Below are positions 49,814-58,925 of a stretch of 64,000 bases of DNA, piece by piece. The notes under the pieces were generated by a model that saw only the letters and a list, made by a program, of their open reading frames with translations, did no database searches and was not told where the DNA came from. Where the stretch lies: NCBI GenBank assembly GCA_046350375.1, contig JAXMAO010000003.1, positions 1 through 64,000 on the forward strand, read 5' to 3'. This DNA is from JAXMAO01 sp046350375 (GTDB lineage: Bacteria; Planctomycetota; Phycisphaerae; UBA1845; UTPLA1). Positions within the stretch are counted from its first letter, which is position 1; each line of letters starts with the position of its first letter. Both the position numbers and the translations under genes were made by a program.

Positions 49814-51097
49814 TCAGCCCGTCAGTTGGCGCCAGTCGTCAAAAAACCCGGGATAGCTCTTGGAGACGCACTCCACGCCGCGCAGAACGACGCCGGGCAG
49901 GCGCAGCCCGGCCAGCGCGAAGCTCATGGCCATGCGGTGGTCGTCGTGGGTGTCGATGGCCGCGGCCCGCGGCGCCGCCGGCGGATCGATCGTCAGACCG
50001 TCGGCATGCACGTCGACCGCCGCGCCCAGCTTGCCCAGCTCAGCCGCCAGCGCCGCCAGCCGGTCACACTCCTTTACGCGCAGGTTGGCGACGCCGCGGA
50101 TGCGGGTCGGACCGGCCGCGAACAGCGCCGCCACCGCCAGCGTCGGGGCCACGTCGGGCATGTCGACCAGCGTCACGTCGACGCCCGTCAGCCAGCCATC
50201 GCGCGGGCCAATCACCGCGGTTGCGTCGGCCGACTGCTCGACGCCGCAGCCCATCCGCTCGAGCACGCGGACGAAGCCCAGGTCGCCTTGGAGCGTGCCG
50301 GATCCAAGCCCGGCGACGCACACCCGTCCGCCGCAGATGGCCGCCGCCGCCAGGAAGTAACTCGCCGCCGATGCGTCGGGTTCGATTGCCAGCCGCCGCG
50401 GGGCATAGCGCTGCATGCCCGGCACGATGAACTTCCGCCCGGCATGGCCGAGCGCCGCCGCGCCGTGGTGGCGCAGCAGGGCCAGTGTCATTTCGACGTA
50501 CGGCCGGCTGACCAGCGGTCCTTCCAGCTCGATCAGCACATCGCCGCGCGCCAGCGGCGCGGCCATCAGGATGGCCGAGACGAACTGGCTCGACTCGGCA
50601 TGATCGAAGAACGCCGTTCCGCCGCGCAGGCCGCGCGCCATCACGCGCAGCGGCAGCGCCTCGGCGTTGCGCGGCGACTCGATCCGCGCCCCCAGCCCGC
50701 GCAGCGCGTCGACCAGCGGTGCGATCGGGCGCTCGCGCAGCCGCGGCCCGCCGTCTAGCTCATACTCACCCGCGCCCACGCAGGCGGCCGCCAGCAGGAA
50801 CCGCGCCACCGTGCCGGCCGCGCCGCATTCGAGACGCGCCGCGGAGGCCGGCCACTGACCGCCGCAGCCGCACACTTCGGCGACGCGCCGCGACTCGTCG
50901 AGCATCACCGACACGCCCAGGCCGCGCAGACACTCGACCATCGCCCGGCTGTCGTCGGCGACCAGGCAGTTGTCCAGGTGCGACACGCCGTCGGCCAGCG
51001 CCGCCAGCAGCAGCGCGCGGTTGGTCAGGCTCTTGCTGCCGACGACGCGAACGGTTGCATCCGGCGGCCGCGGCGCCGGCACCAGGGCGATCTCCAT
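49814..51097 (-). CDS. aroA: 3-Phosphoshikimate 1-carboxyvinyltransferase (EPSP synthase)
   Basis: A 427-residue EPSP synthase: G-S-K-S-L-T-N-R (20-27, shikimate-3-phosphate site), C-G-A-A-G-T-V-A-R-F-L (the L-G-N-A-G-T-x-x-R loop, with Ala for Asn), R-P-Y-V-E-M-T, K-E-C-D-R-L-A and D-D-H-R-M-A-M. It joins PEP to shikimate 3-phosphate in chorismate synthesis. The altered N-A-G-T loop lies where natural inhibitor-insensitive forms vary; no phenotype can be read from sequence alone. A minus-strand TACAAT ends 6 nt before the ATG. Confidence 0.92.
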   Translation of the reverse strand: MEIALVPAPRPPDATVRVVGSKSLTNRALLLAALADGVSHLDNCLVADDSRAMVECLRGLGVSVMLDESRRVAEVCGCGGQWPASAARLECGAAGTVARFLLAAACVGAGEYELDGGPRLRERPIAPLVDALRGLGARIESPRNAEALPLRVMARGLRGGTAFFDHAESSQFVSAILMAAPLARGDVLIELEGPLVSRPYVEMTLALLRHHGAAALGHAGRKFIVPGMQRYAPRRLAIEPDASAASYFLAAAAICGGRVCVAGLGSGTLQGDLGFVRVLERMGCGVEQSADATAVIGPRDGWLTGVDVTLVDMPDVAPTLAVAALFAAGPTRIRGVANLRVKECDRLAALAAELGKLGAAVDVHADGLTIDPPAAPRAAAIDTHDDHRMAMSFALAGLRLPGVVLRGVECVSKSYPGFFDDWRQLTG

Positions 51098-51103
51098 GGC
51101 CAG

Positions 51104-51109
51104 ATTGTA
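51104..51109 (-). promoter_or_regulatory. -10-like box of aroA (leaderless)
   Basis: Minus-strand TACAAT (51109-51104), six nt before ATG 51097. No good -35. Confidence 0.4.
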
Positions 51110-51177
51110 CGCGACGCGAGCGGTTCGCTCCGGCCGACGGGGCGTCGATGACTCCCCGCCGCCGATAACCGTCGCCC

Positions 51178-51207
51178 TTGATCGGCCGCGCGCCGCGCGG
51201 CTAGGAT
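51178..51207 (+). promoter_or_regulatory. Putative promoter of the gene at 51247
   Basis: TTGATC (51178-51183), an 18-bp spacer and TAGGAT (51202-51207). Confidence 0.45.
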
Positions 51208-51246
51208 TAGGCGTTGCACGCCACGCGTGCCCGCCTGTAGCCGACC

Positions 51247-52461
51247 ATGAAAAGCGACATTCAACTGCCGACTCGAACGCCGACCGTCCCGGCCTCGCTG
51301 CCCCGCGTGCTGCTGGTCTGCGCGGTGGTCATCCTGGTGGCGACGTCGTTCGCGACCGGCCTCGGGCTGGCGGTGCGGATGCACTCGTCGCTGCCGGTGG
51401 ATGCGAGCTTCGTCGCCCGCGGACTGATGGACCTGGGTCTGGGCGTGGCGCTGGCCGGAATCGTCTTTGCCGTGTCGCGACTGGCGCGCGCGGCCGTCGT
51501 GCTGCGAAGCGGCTTCAGCCGGCTGGAGCGTCTGGCGGCCGACTTGCGGTCCGTGCCGACCGTGTCGCCGGTACTGCCGCCGGAAACGGGCGATGCCGAG
51601 GCTTCCGGCGCCGCGGCGCTGGACGACGACGACCGCCGCCGCCTGAGCGCTTTGCAGGCCACGTGCGACGAGATGCTGGCGCTGCTCCGCGATATTCGCG
51701 ATACGTCGCTGCTGTCGGACGCCGAGCGGCGCGAGAAGGCCGCCCGGGTCGAACAGCTCGACGCGGCGCGCATCCGGACGCAGGTCGAGTCGCTGGCCGC
51801 CGGGGGCGAGTTCGAGCGCGCCGTGCAGCAGATCGGCGAATTCGAGCGGCGCTTTCCGGGCCGGCCGCTGCCCGCCGAGCTGCGCGCCGGGGTCGAGCAG
51901 CGCCGCACCGAGCGCAAGGCCGCCGACACGCGCGACTTCTCGCGGCGGGTCGACGAGTTCATCAACATCTCGGCCTGGCAGCGGGCCCGCGAGGTGGTCG
52001 CCGAGCTGCGCCGCCGATACCCCGACACGCCGGCCGCCGCGCCGCTGGCCGCGCGGATCGAGCGCGAGTACGAGCTGTACGAGGACGCGCAGCATCGCCA
52101 GATGTACGCCGAGATTCAGCGCTTTGTCGCGCGCAAACGCTGGCGCGAGGCGCTGGTCGCCGCCGAGACGTTCATCGAGCGATTCCCGCTGCGGCCGGAA
52201 AGCGAGGCCCTCAAGCTCCAGCTTCGCACCCTGTCCGGCAACGCCGATGTCGCGGCGCGGCAGGACATGGAGGCGGAAATCACCGAGCTCGCCCGGCAGG
52301 GACAGTACGCCGAGGCCAAGGCGCTGGCCGAGCGGCTCATCCAGCGCTGGCCCGAGACGGTTCAGGCCGAAATCCTCCGCAGCCAGCTCGACCGGCTGCA
52401 CGAGCTGGCGACCAACCCCAAGGCCCCGCCGCCGCGCGTCCGGCCCAACCCGGCCGGTTAG
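51247..52461 (+). CDS. Membrane-anchored coiled-coil/TPR-like protein
   Basis: A 404-residue protein. Two membrane segments (L-L-V-C-A-V-V-I-L-V-A-T-S-F and L-G-V-A-L-A-G-I-V-F-A-V, residues ~20-80) precede a cytoplasmic or periplasmic helical body rich in Arg/Glu/Ala. The body holds TPR-like units (E-R-R-F-P-G-R-P-L-P; A-R-E-V-V-A-E-L-R-R-R-Y-P; E-A-L-V-A-A-E-T-F-I-E-R-F-P) ending in a Pro-rich tail. I do not recognise a named family; an envelope assembly factor is plausible. Confidence 0.72.
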   Translation: MKSDIQLPTRTPTVPASLPRVLLVCAVVILVATSFATGLGLAVRMHSSLPVDASFVARGLMDLGLGVALAGIVFAVSRLARAAVVLRSGFSRLERLAADLRSVPTVSPVLPPETGDAEASGAAALDDDDRRRLSALQATCDEMLALLRDIRDTSLLSDAERREKAARVEQLDAARIRTQVESLAAGGEFERAVQQIGEFERRFPGRPLPAELRAGVEQRRTERKAADTRDFSRRVDEFINISAWQRAREVVAELRRRYPDTPAAAPLAARIEREYELYEDAQHRQMYAEIQRFVARKRWREALVAAETFIERFPLRPESEALKLQLRTLSGNADVAARQDMEAEITELARQGQYAEAKALAERLIQRWPETVQAEILRSQLDRLHELATNPKAPPPRVRPNPAG

Positions 52462-52592
52462 GCCGTGCCGCGGTTCCGCATGCCCGGCCGCGGTCGCCGC
52501 ACGCCGTCAGTTCGAGAGCGCGCGCCCGGGCGGTTGACCCCGAATGCAAACATCCCGGCGAACCGCGGGCCGCGCCGGTCGATAGAACATAG

Positions 52593-53804
52593 ATGAGCCA
52601 CGCCCATCCGCCGCAAACACTTGGCATCGTCACCACGACCCGCGCCGACTACGGCCTCTACCGCCCGCTGCTGCGCGCGCTGGGCGCGGCCGGCTACGGC
52701 CTGCGCCGCTTCGTCGGCGGAACCCACCTGCGCGACGACTTCGGCCGCACCGGCGACTGGCTCACCGCCGACAGCACGCTCGGCGAAATCCGCTGCGTCG
52801 ACTATCTCTCGTCGCGCGACGACGCCCGCGGCGTTTCCGATTCGGCCGGCGCCGCGCTCGCCGAGCTGGGCCGCGCCTTCGCCGCCGCTCCGGTTGACCT
52901 GCTGTTCCTGCTCGGCGATCGCTACGAGATGCTCGCCGCCGCCACCGCGGCCGTGCTGCACCGCATTCCCATCGCCCACCTGCACGGCGGCGACCGCACC
53001 GCGGGCGCCTACGACGACGCGCTGCGCAACGCCGTTTCGCAGCTGGCCACGCTGCATTTTCCGGCCCTGCCGCACCACGCTCAGCGGCTGCAGGCCATGG
53101 GAATCGCGCCCGAGCGCATCTGTGTCACCGGTGCGCTGGCGCTCGACGAGCTGAGTCACTTCGCGCCCGACTCGCCCGACGCGCTGCGGGCCACGCTTCA
53201 GATCGACTTCCGCACGCCGACGCTGGTCGTCAGCCTGCATCCCGAGACGCTCGAGCCGCGGCCGGCCGAGCAGTGTTTCGAAGTCGTCGCGCAGGCCATC
53301 GCCCCGTGGACGGGAGAGATTCTGCTCGTCGGCCCCAACGCCGACGAAGGCCATCTCGGCCTGCGCCAGGCGATGCAGCGCTTCGCGGCCGCGCGCCGCC
53401 AGACTTCCCTGGTCAGCGCGCTGACGCAGCGGCAGTTCTGGTCGTGCCTGGCGCACGCCGCGGCGCTGGTCGGCAACTCGTCCGCGGGGATCATCGAGTC
53501 CGCGTCGCTGGGCGTGCCGGTCGTCAACGTGGGATCGCGCCAGGCGGGCCGGCTGCACGCCGCGAATGTGATCGACGTGCCGTGGGAAGCGTCGGCCGTG
53601 CACGCGGCGCTGCTCCGCGCGACCGCACCCGACTTCCGCGCGTCGTGCCGGACGCTTTCCAACCCGTGGGGTGATGGCCAGGCCGCAACGCGCATCGTCG
53701 CGGTGCTGGCACAGTGTCTGCCGCCGCTGCGGCCCGCCGCCGGCGTGGAAACCGCCAATGAAAAAGGGCCGGTCCACGCGTGTGAACAGGCCCTGGTGAA
53801 CTGA
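52593..53804 (+). CDS. neuC: Hydrolysing UDP-GlcNAc 2-epimerase (NeuC-like)
   Basis: A 403-residue GT-B-fold epimerase with the NeuC/LegG strings T-T-T-R-A-D-Y-G-L-Y, L-G-D-R-Y-E-M-L-A-A-A, I-A-H-L-H-G-G-D-R-T-A-G-A and G-N-S-S-A-G-I-I-E-S-A-S-L-G-V-P. It releases UDP and forms an N-acetylmannosamine-type sugar, a first step to sialic- or legionaminic-acid-like nonulosonates. No nonulosonate synthase or CMP-transferase is in the window, so the end product is open. The last ~15 codons overlap the terminator of the convergent gene. The ATG at 52593 follows a GATAGAACAT patch. Confidence 0.82.
   Translation: MSHAHPPQTLGIVTTTRADYGLYRPLLRALGAAGYGLRRFVGGTHLRDDFGRTGDWLTADSTLGEIRCVDYLSSRDDARGVSDSAGAALAELGRAFAAAPVDLLFLLGDRYEMLAAATAAVLHRIPIAHLHGGDRTAGAYDDALRNAVSQLATLHFPALPHHAQRLQAMGIAPERICVTGALALDELSHFAPDSPDALRATLQIDFRTPTLVVSLHPETLEPRPAEQCFEVVAQAIAPWTGEILLVGPNADEGHLGLRQAMQRFAAARRQTSLVSALTQRQFWSCLAHAAALVGNSSAGIIESASLGVPVVNVGSRQAGRLHAANVIDVPWEASAVHAALLRATAPDFRASCRTLSNPWGDGQAATRIVAVLAQCLPPLRPAAGVETANEKGPVHACEQALVN
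53761..53793 (-). terminator. Intrinsic terminator of the GT2 gene, inside the neuC 3' end
   Basis: Minus strand GGGCC (53793-53789) pairs with GGCCC (53770-53766), followed by five T (53765-53761). It lies inside the neuC coding end, 43 bp past the GT2 stop. Confidence 0.65.
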
Positions 53805-53835
53805 CTTCGGGTCGAACGGCCGGCCGTCCGCGGCG

Positions 53836-55335
53836 CTACACCGCCGCCGCCACCGGCACGGCCGCCGCGTTTGCGAGCATCGGCCCGCCCACTTGCGGCC
53901 GCAAGACCAGCACCGGCGCCACGTCGCGCCCGTGGGTTGCGCCCGCCGGGCCGCCCACGCCTTCGCCGCGCGTCAGCCAGCCGGTCTTCTTCAGCGAGAC
54001 CAGCGCGTAAGGCATGATCCACGCCAGGCAGACGACCCAGAAGAACTCGTACAGCAGCAGCCAGACCCAGTCGTGGTCTTTCTGGCAGCGATAGTAGATG
54101 AGCGCCATGGTCGCGCCGTAGATCGCCACCATGCCGGCATGCCGCATCGCGAACGGCAGGCTGGTGAACGTGAGATACCAGCTGTTGCCGACCAGCAGGT
54201 AGGGCACGATCAGCGTGAGCAGCACCAGCATCATGTTCAGCCGGAAGGTCCAGAGGTACTCCTTGCGGAACGGCTTGTACATGAAGCGATTGAGGATGAT
54301 CGTCTCGCGGATGTTGCTGCGCGCCCAGCGGAGCAGCATCTTGCTCATGCCGGTGAAGGAGGTCGGCATCTGGCTCCAGACGCGGGCGTTCTGCTGGTAG
54401 CACGTCAGCCAGCCGCCGCGCAGGATGAGGTTGGTCATGGCCCGGTCTTCGCCGATGGTGCAGGGCTGGCCGAGGAAGGTCTGGTTCAGCCACTCGTCGG
54501 CCACCTCGCGCACCACCGACGCGCGATAGACCGAGATCGCCCCGGGCGTGCAGAACACGCCGCGATACTCGCTCTGGTAGGCCCGCACGAACTTGAAGCT
54601 CAGCGCGAAGGTCGCCTTCAGAAAGCGCGTGAAAATGCTCTCGTAGGGATTGAGCACCTCGACGCAGCCGGCGACCGCGCCGATCCGCTCGTCGCGCACC
54701 AGCGGGCTGACCGCGTTGCGCAGCGCCCGCGGATCGACAATGGTGTCGGAATCGACCGTGATGATCGCCGCGCCGCGCGCGTGCTTGAAGCCGTTGTAGA
54801 GCGCCCGCCGCTTGCCCATGTTGCGCGTGTGGCGCAGCGTCAGCACGTCCACGCCGGGGCCCAACGCCTCGGCGGCCGCCTGAATGTGGTCCCACGTGTC
54901 GTCGCGGCTGCCGTCGTCGATGACGATGATCTGGAGCTTCTCGCTCGGATAGACGTTCTCGGCGACCGAGCGAATGCTCTGCCGCACCAGCGCCCCCTCG
55001 TTGAACGCCGGGATGATCACCGACAGCGTCGGCAGCTCGGCATCGCTCACCGATTCCATCGGCCGATAGCGCTTCCACAGCCACAGCCGCCACACCAGCG
55101 CCGCGTAGCAGACCAGGCTCCAGACGAACGCGAACCAGAAGAACGCGCTCACCGCGCCGCCATGGCTCAGCGGGGCGTAGGCGTTCCACAGCGCCCCGCT
55201 CCGCAGCGAATAGACCAGCGCCACGATCGTGAAGAGAACCGTCGCGATCTTCGCCGGCCGTTCCCAGCCGGGCGGATTGGCATTGCGTGTCCGCTGGGCG
55301 GCGACCTCCGTCGGCGCGGACGATTGACGAAACAT
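53836..55335 (-). CDS. Membrane GT2 glycosyltransferase, hyaluronan/cellulose-synthase-like
   Basis: A 499-residue processive-type glycosyltransferase. Two N-terminal membrane segments (~30-80), then the GT2 domain with S-V-I-I-P-A-F-N-E-G, D-D-G-S-R-D-D-T-W, T-V-D-S-D-T (metal D-x-D) and G-E-D-R-A-M-T-N near 290, the K-M-L-L-R-W-A-R-S product-binding helix, and about four C-terminal membrane helices. This matches NodC/HasA/PgaC-type synthases that polymerise and export a beta-linked polysaccharide. The polymer is not readable. GAGGAG precedes the ATG at 55335. It is convergent with neuC. Confidence 0.87.
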   Translation of the reverse strand: MFRQSSAPTEVAAQRTRNANPPGWERPAKIATVLFTIVALVYSLRSGALWNAYAPLSHGGAVSAFFWFAFVWSLVCYAALVWRLWLWKRYRPMESVSDAELPTLSVIIPAFNEGALVRQSIRSVAENVYPSEKLQIIVIDDGSRDDTWDHIQAAAEALGPGVDVLTLRHTRNMGKRRALYNGFKHARGAAIITVDSDTIVDPRALRNAVSPLVRDERIGAVAGCVEVLNPYESIFTRFLKATFALSFKFVRAYQSEYRGVFCTPGAISVYRASVVREVADEWLNQTFLGQPCTIGEDRAMTNLILRGGWLTCYQQNARVWSQMPTSFTGMSKMLLRWARSNIRETIILNRFMYKPFRKEYLWTFRLNMMLVLLTLIVPYLLVGNSWYLTFTSLPFAMRHAGMVAIYGATMALIYYRCQKDHDWVWLLLYEFFWVVCLAWIMPYALVSLKKTGWLTRGEGVGGPAGATHGRDVAPVLVLRPQVGGPMLANAAAVPVAAAV

Positions 55336-55565
55336 GCGCAGTGAGCTCCTCTCGTCGTCGGGCTGCGTGTGGTGTCGCGGTTCACCAGACCCGGTGACCG
55401 CCCGGCTCGATCGGTTCGACCCGAAAAGGCGAGCACGCTAACCAGTTCAGCGCCGCGGTGTCAAATCCGGTGCGCGGGCCGACCGCCCGAATCGCTCCGG
55501 ACGTCGCTCCGTCTCAAGATAGACACATGCCCGCTCGATCGGTTAGTTTCGCACACCGCCAGACC

Positions 55566-55578
55566 GAGAATGATTCTC
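55566..55578. promoter_or_regulatory. Fur/PerR-like palindrome upstream of the HhH gene
   Basis: GAGAATGATTCTC, a perfect 6-1-6 palindrome 18 bp before a TAATAT (55596-55601) -10-like box. The core AGAATnATTCT is the core of PerR/Fur-type boxes. It lies in the 284-bp gap between the divergent GT2 and HhH genes. Confidence 0.4.
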
Positions 55579-55619
55579 TCTCGGCCGACAACTTGTAATA
55601 TCATGTGTGGTAAAGACTT

Positions 55620-55982
55620 ATGGCGCACGACATGGCCGCCCCCCAACTTCGCCGCGACGCCCTGCTGGGAATGCTGGCGCTGGCCGGCGTCGCCACCTCG
55701 ATGACCGTCGCAGCCAGCTGGCCGCCGATGTCGAATCAGCCAACCCGGCCTGTCGTGTCGCGGCTCGACCCCAACAGCGCCACGTGGTGGCAGCTTGCGC
55801 GGCTGCCGGGCATTGGCGACGGCGTGGCCCGCGCCATCGCCGCTGCTCGCGACACGGGCCTGACATTCGCCGAGCCGGCCGACCTGGCGCGCGTCCGCGG
55901 CGTCGGCCGGCAGCGAGCTGCGCAACTTGCCCCGTTTCTGCGATTCAACGCGACTGGCGCCGTCACCCGACCCGGCAATTGA
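55620..55982 (+). CDS. ComEA-like helix-hairpin-helix protein
   Basis: A 120-residue protein with one N-terminal membrane segment (~15-33) and a C-terminal helix-hairpin-helix (L-P-G-I-G-D-G-V-A-R-A-I; V-R-G-V-G-R-Q-R-A-A-Q-L), the ComEA pattern including the opening L-D-P-N-S-A-T. ComEA binds incoming double-stranded DNA in the periplasm during natural transformation. Small HhH anchors also occur outside competence. ATG 55620 or the in-frame ATG at 55632. Confidence 0.78.
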   Translation: MAHDMAAPQLRRDALLGMLALAGVATSMTVAASWPPMSNQPTRPVVSRLDPNSATWWQLARLPGIGDGVARAIAAARDTGLTFAEPADLARVRGVGRQRAAQLAPFLRFNATGAVTRPGN

Positions 55983-56007
55983 CACATCCGCCGGGCGGAA
56001 CTATCGT
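55979..56007 (+). promoter_or_regulatory. Putative promoter of the STAS gene at 56047
   Basis: Consensus TTGACA (55979-55984), a 17-bp spacer and TATCGT (56002-56007). It overlaps the stop of the HhH gene. Confidence 0.55.
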
Positions 56008-56046
56008 TACACCGTTTGCCTCGCACGCAACGGCCGAGGACTTCGC

Positions 56047-56379
56047 ATGGGCGTACAGGAATGGTCCGAGCGGATCATCGTCGTAGACCTGAACGACGAT
56101 CCGCAATTCACCGACGACCTTAACGCGCTCATGGATCTGCTCGCCAAGCGACAGAAGACCGACGTGCTGCTCAACTTCTCGGAAGTCAACTTCCTCAACT
56201 CGTCCAACATCGCCAAGCTGCTGAAGTTGCGAAAGCTGCAATCCACCAGCCACGGCAAGCTCCGTCTGTGCGGCATCACCAACGCCGTCTGGGGCATCTA
56301 CCTGGTCACCGGGCTCGACAAGCTGTTCGAGTTTTCAGACGACGTGCCCAGCGGCCTGGCGACGTTGCAGTTCCAATAG
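56047..56379 (+). CDS. STAS-domain protein (anti-anti-sigma-like)
   Basis: A 110-residue single STAS domain: E-R-I-I-V-V-D-L-N-D-D-P-Q-F near the N-terminus, V-L-L-N-F-S-E-V-N-F-L-N-S-S-N-I-A as the phosphosite region (N-S-S), then L-R-L-C-G-I-T and F-E-F-S-D-D-V. In partner switching the serine is phosphorylated by a HATPase kinase and dephosphorylated by a SpoIIE/RsbU phosphatase. It has its own promoter and GAGGA RBS. It is divergent in identity from the two minus-strand STAS proteins nearby. Confidence 0.85.
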   Translation: MGVQEWSERIIVVDLNDDPQFTDDLNALMDLLAKRQKTDVLLNFSEVNFLNSSNIAKLLKLRKLQSTSHGKLRLCGITNAVWGIYLVTGLDKLFEFSDDVPSGLATLQFQ

Positions 56380-56446
56380 GCGATCGGCCGCGCGGCCGCG
56401 CAGTTCGCCAAATCGAGTTGACGGGTACGGAATCGCCCGGCGCGGG

Positions 56447-58669
56447 TCACTGCGTCGCGGGCACCTCTTCGATGGTGACGCCGTTGTTGCTGCGGGCCAG
56501 CTTGCCGCCCGTCACCCACGGCTGGCGCGTCAACAGCTTCATCCGCATGATGTTCAGCGCCGCCTGAAGCTGCGGATCGACGTCCGGATTGTCGTCGAAC
56601 TTGGTGTAGTCCTCGTCCTCCGACTCCTGCGTGGTCGGCGCCGGTTTGCGGTCGAGCACCTCGGCCGCGACCGCCTGCTTGCCCTTGCCCTTCAGCAGGT
56701 CGCTCTTGCGGCGCAGCTTCACGATTTTCTGGAGCTCGTACGGTGTGACCTTGACCTCGACGTCGGGGTCCACCCCCCACGTGGTCGCGCCCTCTTCCTT
56801 GTGCAGGCAGCGCCATGGACTCTCACGATCGCTGGTCGGAATGTAGTAGTACTGCGTCGTCAGCTTCAAAAAGGCCGTCTGGTCGGCGATCGGAATCAGG
56901 TTCTGCACCAGCCCCTTGCCGTAGGTGCGGTTGCCGACCACGTAGGCCTTGCCGCGACCGGCCAGCGCCCCCGAGACGATCTCGCTGGCGCTGGCGCTGT
57001 ACTCGTTGACCAGGATGATCAGCGGCAACCCGCGAAACGTGGCCCCCGGCCGGGCCGTCAGGTCCGAATCCTGCCGGTCGTTGCGACCCTTGGTCATCAC
57101 GATCGGCTCGTCCTCGTCGAGGAACAGCTCGGTCACTTCCTTGGCCGCCCGCAGCAGGCCGCCCGGGTTGAGCCGCAGGTCGAGAATCAGCCCCTTGCAG
57201 CCGCGCTTCTGAAGCTGCTCGAGCGCGGCGCGGAGCTCGTCGACCGTGTTTTCCATGAAATTGCTGATCCGCACGTAGCCGATCTTGCGCGACTCATCGA
57301 GCATGAAGTCCCATTGCGTGGCCTCGGGCTGGCGACGGGCGCCCATCACGGTCGGCACGCGCACGCGCCGCCGCGTCAGCGTCAGCGAGCGGTCCTTGCC
57401 GTTCAGCCCGCGGATGACCAGCGTGACGCGCGTCCCCGGCTCGCCGGTGATCATCTCGACCGCGTCGTTCACGTCGATGTCCATCGTGCTCTTCCCGTCG
57501 ACCGACACGATCAGCTCGCCCGGCTCGACGCCCGCCTCGTACGCCGGCGTGTCTTCGACCGGCGACTCGACCCGCACGTAGTTGCCCGGGTCCTTGGTGA
57601 TGTGAATGCCCACGCCGACGAACTCGCCCCGCGTGTGCTTGGTGAATTCGGAAACTTCCGACGGCCAGATGACCGAGGTGAAGTCGTCCAGCGGCTCCAG
57701 CAGCCCCGCGATAAACTCCTCGACGATCACGCTCTCGGGCAGGTCGATCGTCTCGCGGTTCATCCGCAGCACGGCCTCGAACGCGTTCCAGCCGTCGCGA
57801 TAGTCGAACCGCCGCCGGTTGCGAACCTTGCCCACCTGCTGCTGAACGCGGTCGATGAAGTTGCCGACCAGGTCCTTGTCGCCCAGCGACGGGAAGATTT
57901 TCGAGAGCTTGCCGGTCTGCGCCAGCAGCAGCAGATTTTCGAGCGCCGACACCGTCAGCTTCTTGAAGTCCGGCTCGCGGACGTAATCCTGCGACACGCG
58001 CGAGAGGATTTCCTTCACGGCCGACGGCTCGACGTTTCGCAGCTCCTTCTTCCACTCTCCCTTTTCCGTGTAGAACGCCTCGAAATGGGCGTGCTGCCGG
58101 CAGTCGCGCGCTTCGGCCTTGTAGGCCGCGTTGTTCGGGAAGGTCTGTCGCAGCGTCTCAAACAGGATGAAGGCGTCGCGCCACTTGCCCTCGCCGCGCA
58201 GCCGCGACCCTTCCTTGGCCGCGGCGCTGGTGATCCGCAGCACCCACTCGACTTTGCGAAACGCCGCGTCGTCGTCGGCCGTCTGCACGGCGCGATAGAG
58301 CCGCCCGAGCGTTTCGGCCCACTCTTTCTTGCCCTCGAGTTCCTGCGCCTTCTTGCACTCGACCTCGTGGATGCGCTGCCGCAGCCGCCGCCGCGACAGC
58401 TCGGTCGCCTTCGACTCGTCGACGAACTTGATGACGTCGTCCAGCCCGCGGACTTCCGGCGCTTTGGCCTTGAGCTTCAGCAGCGTCGCCGACGCCGCGT
58501 CGAAGTCCCCCGCCAGAACCTGGTCGGTGCCACGGTGCCACAGCTCGCGACCGTCGGCCACCGTCAGCTGCTGGTCGATCGGCTCGTCGCCGGCGACCAC
58601 GGCCCCCGGCGCATATGCCGCCCACCCCAGGAGCATCAGCAAGGTCATTCGCTTGAAAAAAGTCGACAT
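56447..58669 (-). CDS. S41-family C-terminal processing protease with PDZ domain
   Basis: A 740-residue exported protease. Signal peptide (M-T-L-L-M-L-L-G-W-A-A-Y-A-P-G-A-V-V-A-G), a helical/TPR-like region (~40-260), a PDZ domain (V-G-V-G-I-H-I-T...G-E-L-I-V-S-V-D-G-K-S, ~370-450) and the S41 core (I-G-Y-V-R-I-S-N-F; G-L-I-L-D-L-R-L-N-P-G-G; catalytic Ser in E-Y-S-A-S-A-S-E; Lys in R-T-Y-G-K-G-L-V-Q). It cleaves exported proteins near their C-termini. GGAGG precedes ATG 58669. A TATAAT on the minus strand lies at 58799-58794. Confidence 0.88.
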   Translation of the reverse strand: MSTFFKRMTLLMLLGWAAYAPGAVVAGDEPIDQQLTVADGRELWHRGTDQVLAGDFDAASATLLKLKAKAPEVRGLDDVIKFVDESKATELSRRRLRQRIHEVECKKAQELEGKKEWAETLGRLYRAVQTADDDAAFRKVEWVLRITSAAAKEGSRLRGEGKWRDAFILFETLRQTFPNNAAYKAEARDCRQHAHFEAFYTEKGEWKKELRNVEPSAVKEILSRVSQDYVREPDFKKLTVSALENLLLLAQTGKLSKIFPSLGDKDLVGNFIDRVQQQVGKVRNRRRFDYRDGWNAFEAVLRMNRETIDLPESVIVEEFIAGLLEPLDDFTSVIWPSEVSEFTKHTRGEFVGVGIHITKDPGNYVRVESPVEDTPAYEAGVEPGELIVSVDGKSTMDIDVNDAVEMITGEPGTRVTLVIRGLNGKDRSLTLTRRRVRVPTVMGARRQPEATQWDFMLDESRKIGYVRISNFMENTVDELRAALEQLQKRGCKGLILDLRLNPGGLLRAAKEVTELFLDEDEPIVMTKGRNDRQDSDLTARPGATFRGLPLIILVNEYSASASEIVSGALAGRGKAYVVGNRTYGKGLVQNLIPIADQTAFLKLTTQYYYIPTSDRESPWRCLHKEEGATTWGVDPDVEVKVTPYELQKIVKLRRKSDLLKGKGKQAVAAEVLDRKPAPTTQESEDEDYTKFDDNPDVDPQLQAALNIMRMKLLTRQPWVTGGKLARSNNGVTIEEVPATQ

Positions 58670-58925
58670 GCGTCCTCCGCGGCCTGGCCTTGGCAGGGAC
58701 CCTCTCGCTCGCCCACGCCGGGCCGGCCTGGCCCGATCGCGGATCGCCTGCAAAGCCTCGTTGCACCCCGGCTTGCGGGGCCCGGTCGAAGGAATTATAT
58801 GAATTCCCCGCCGGCCGGGTTCAGAAAATATCGACCCCCGCCGGCCCAGGGTTGGCCTCGAAATCTTCACCCCGGGCCGCACGTCCCGCCCGATGTTAGA
58901 CGGACCCGCCCCCCAGACCCGGTCA

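Noticed and set aside
52533..52538. TTGACC as a -35 for neuC
   Set aside because: No -10-like hexamer at 15-19 bp; the nearest box is about 44 bp away.
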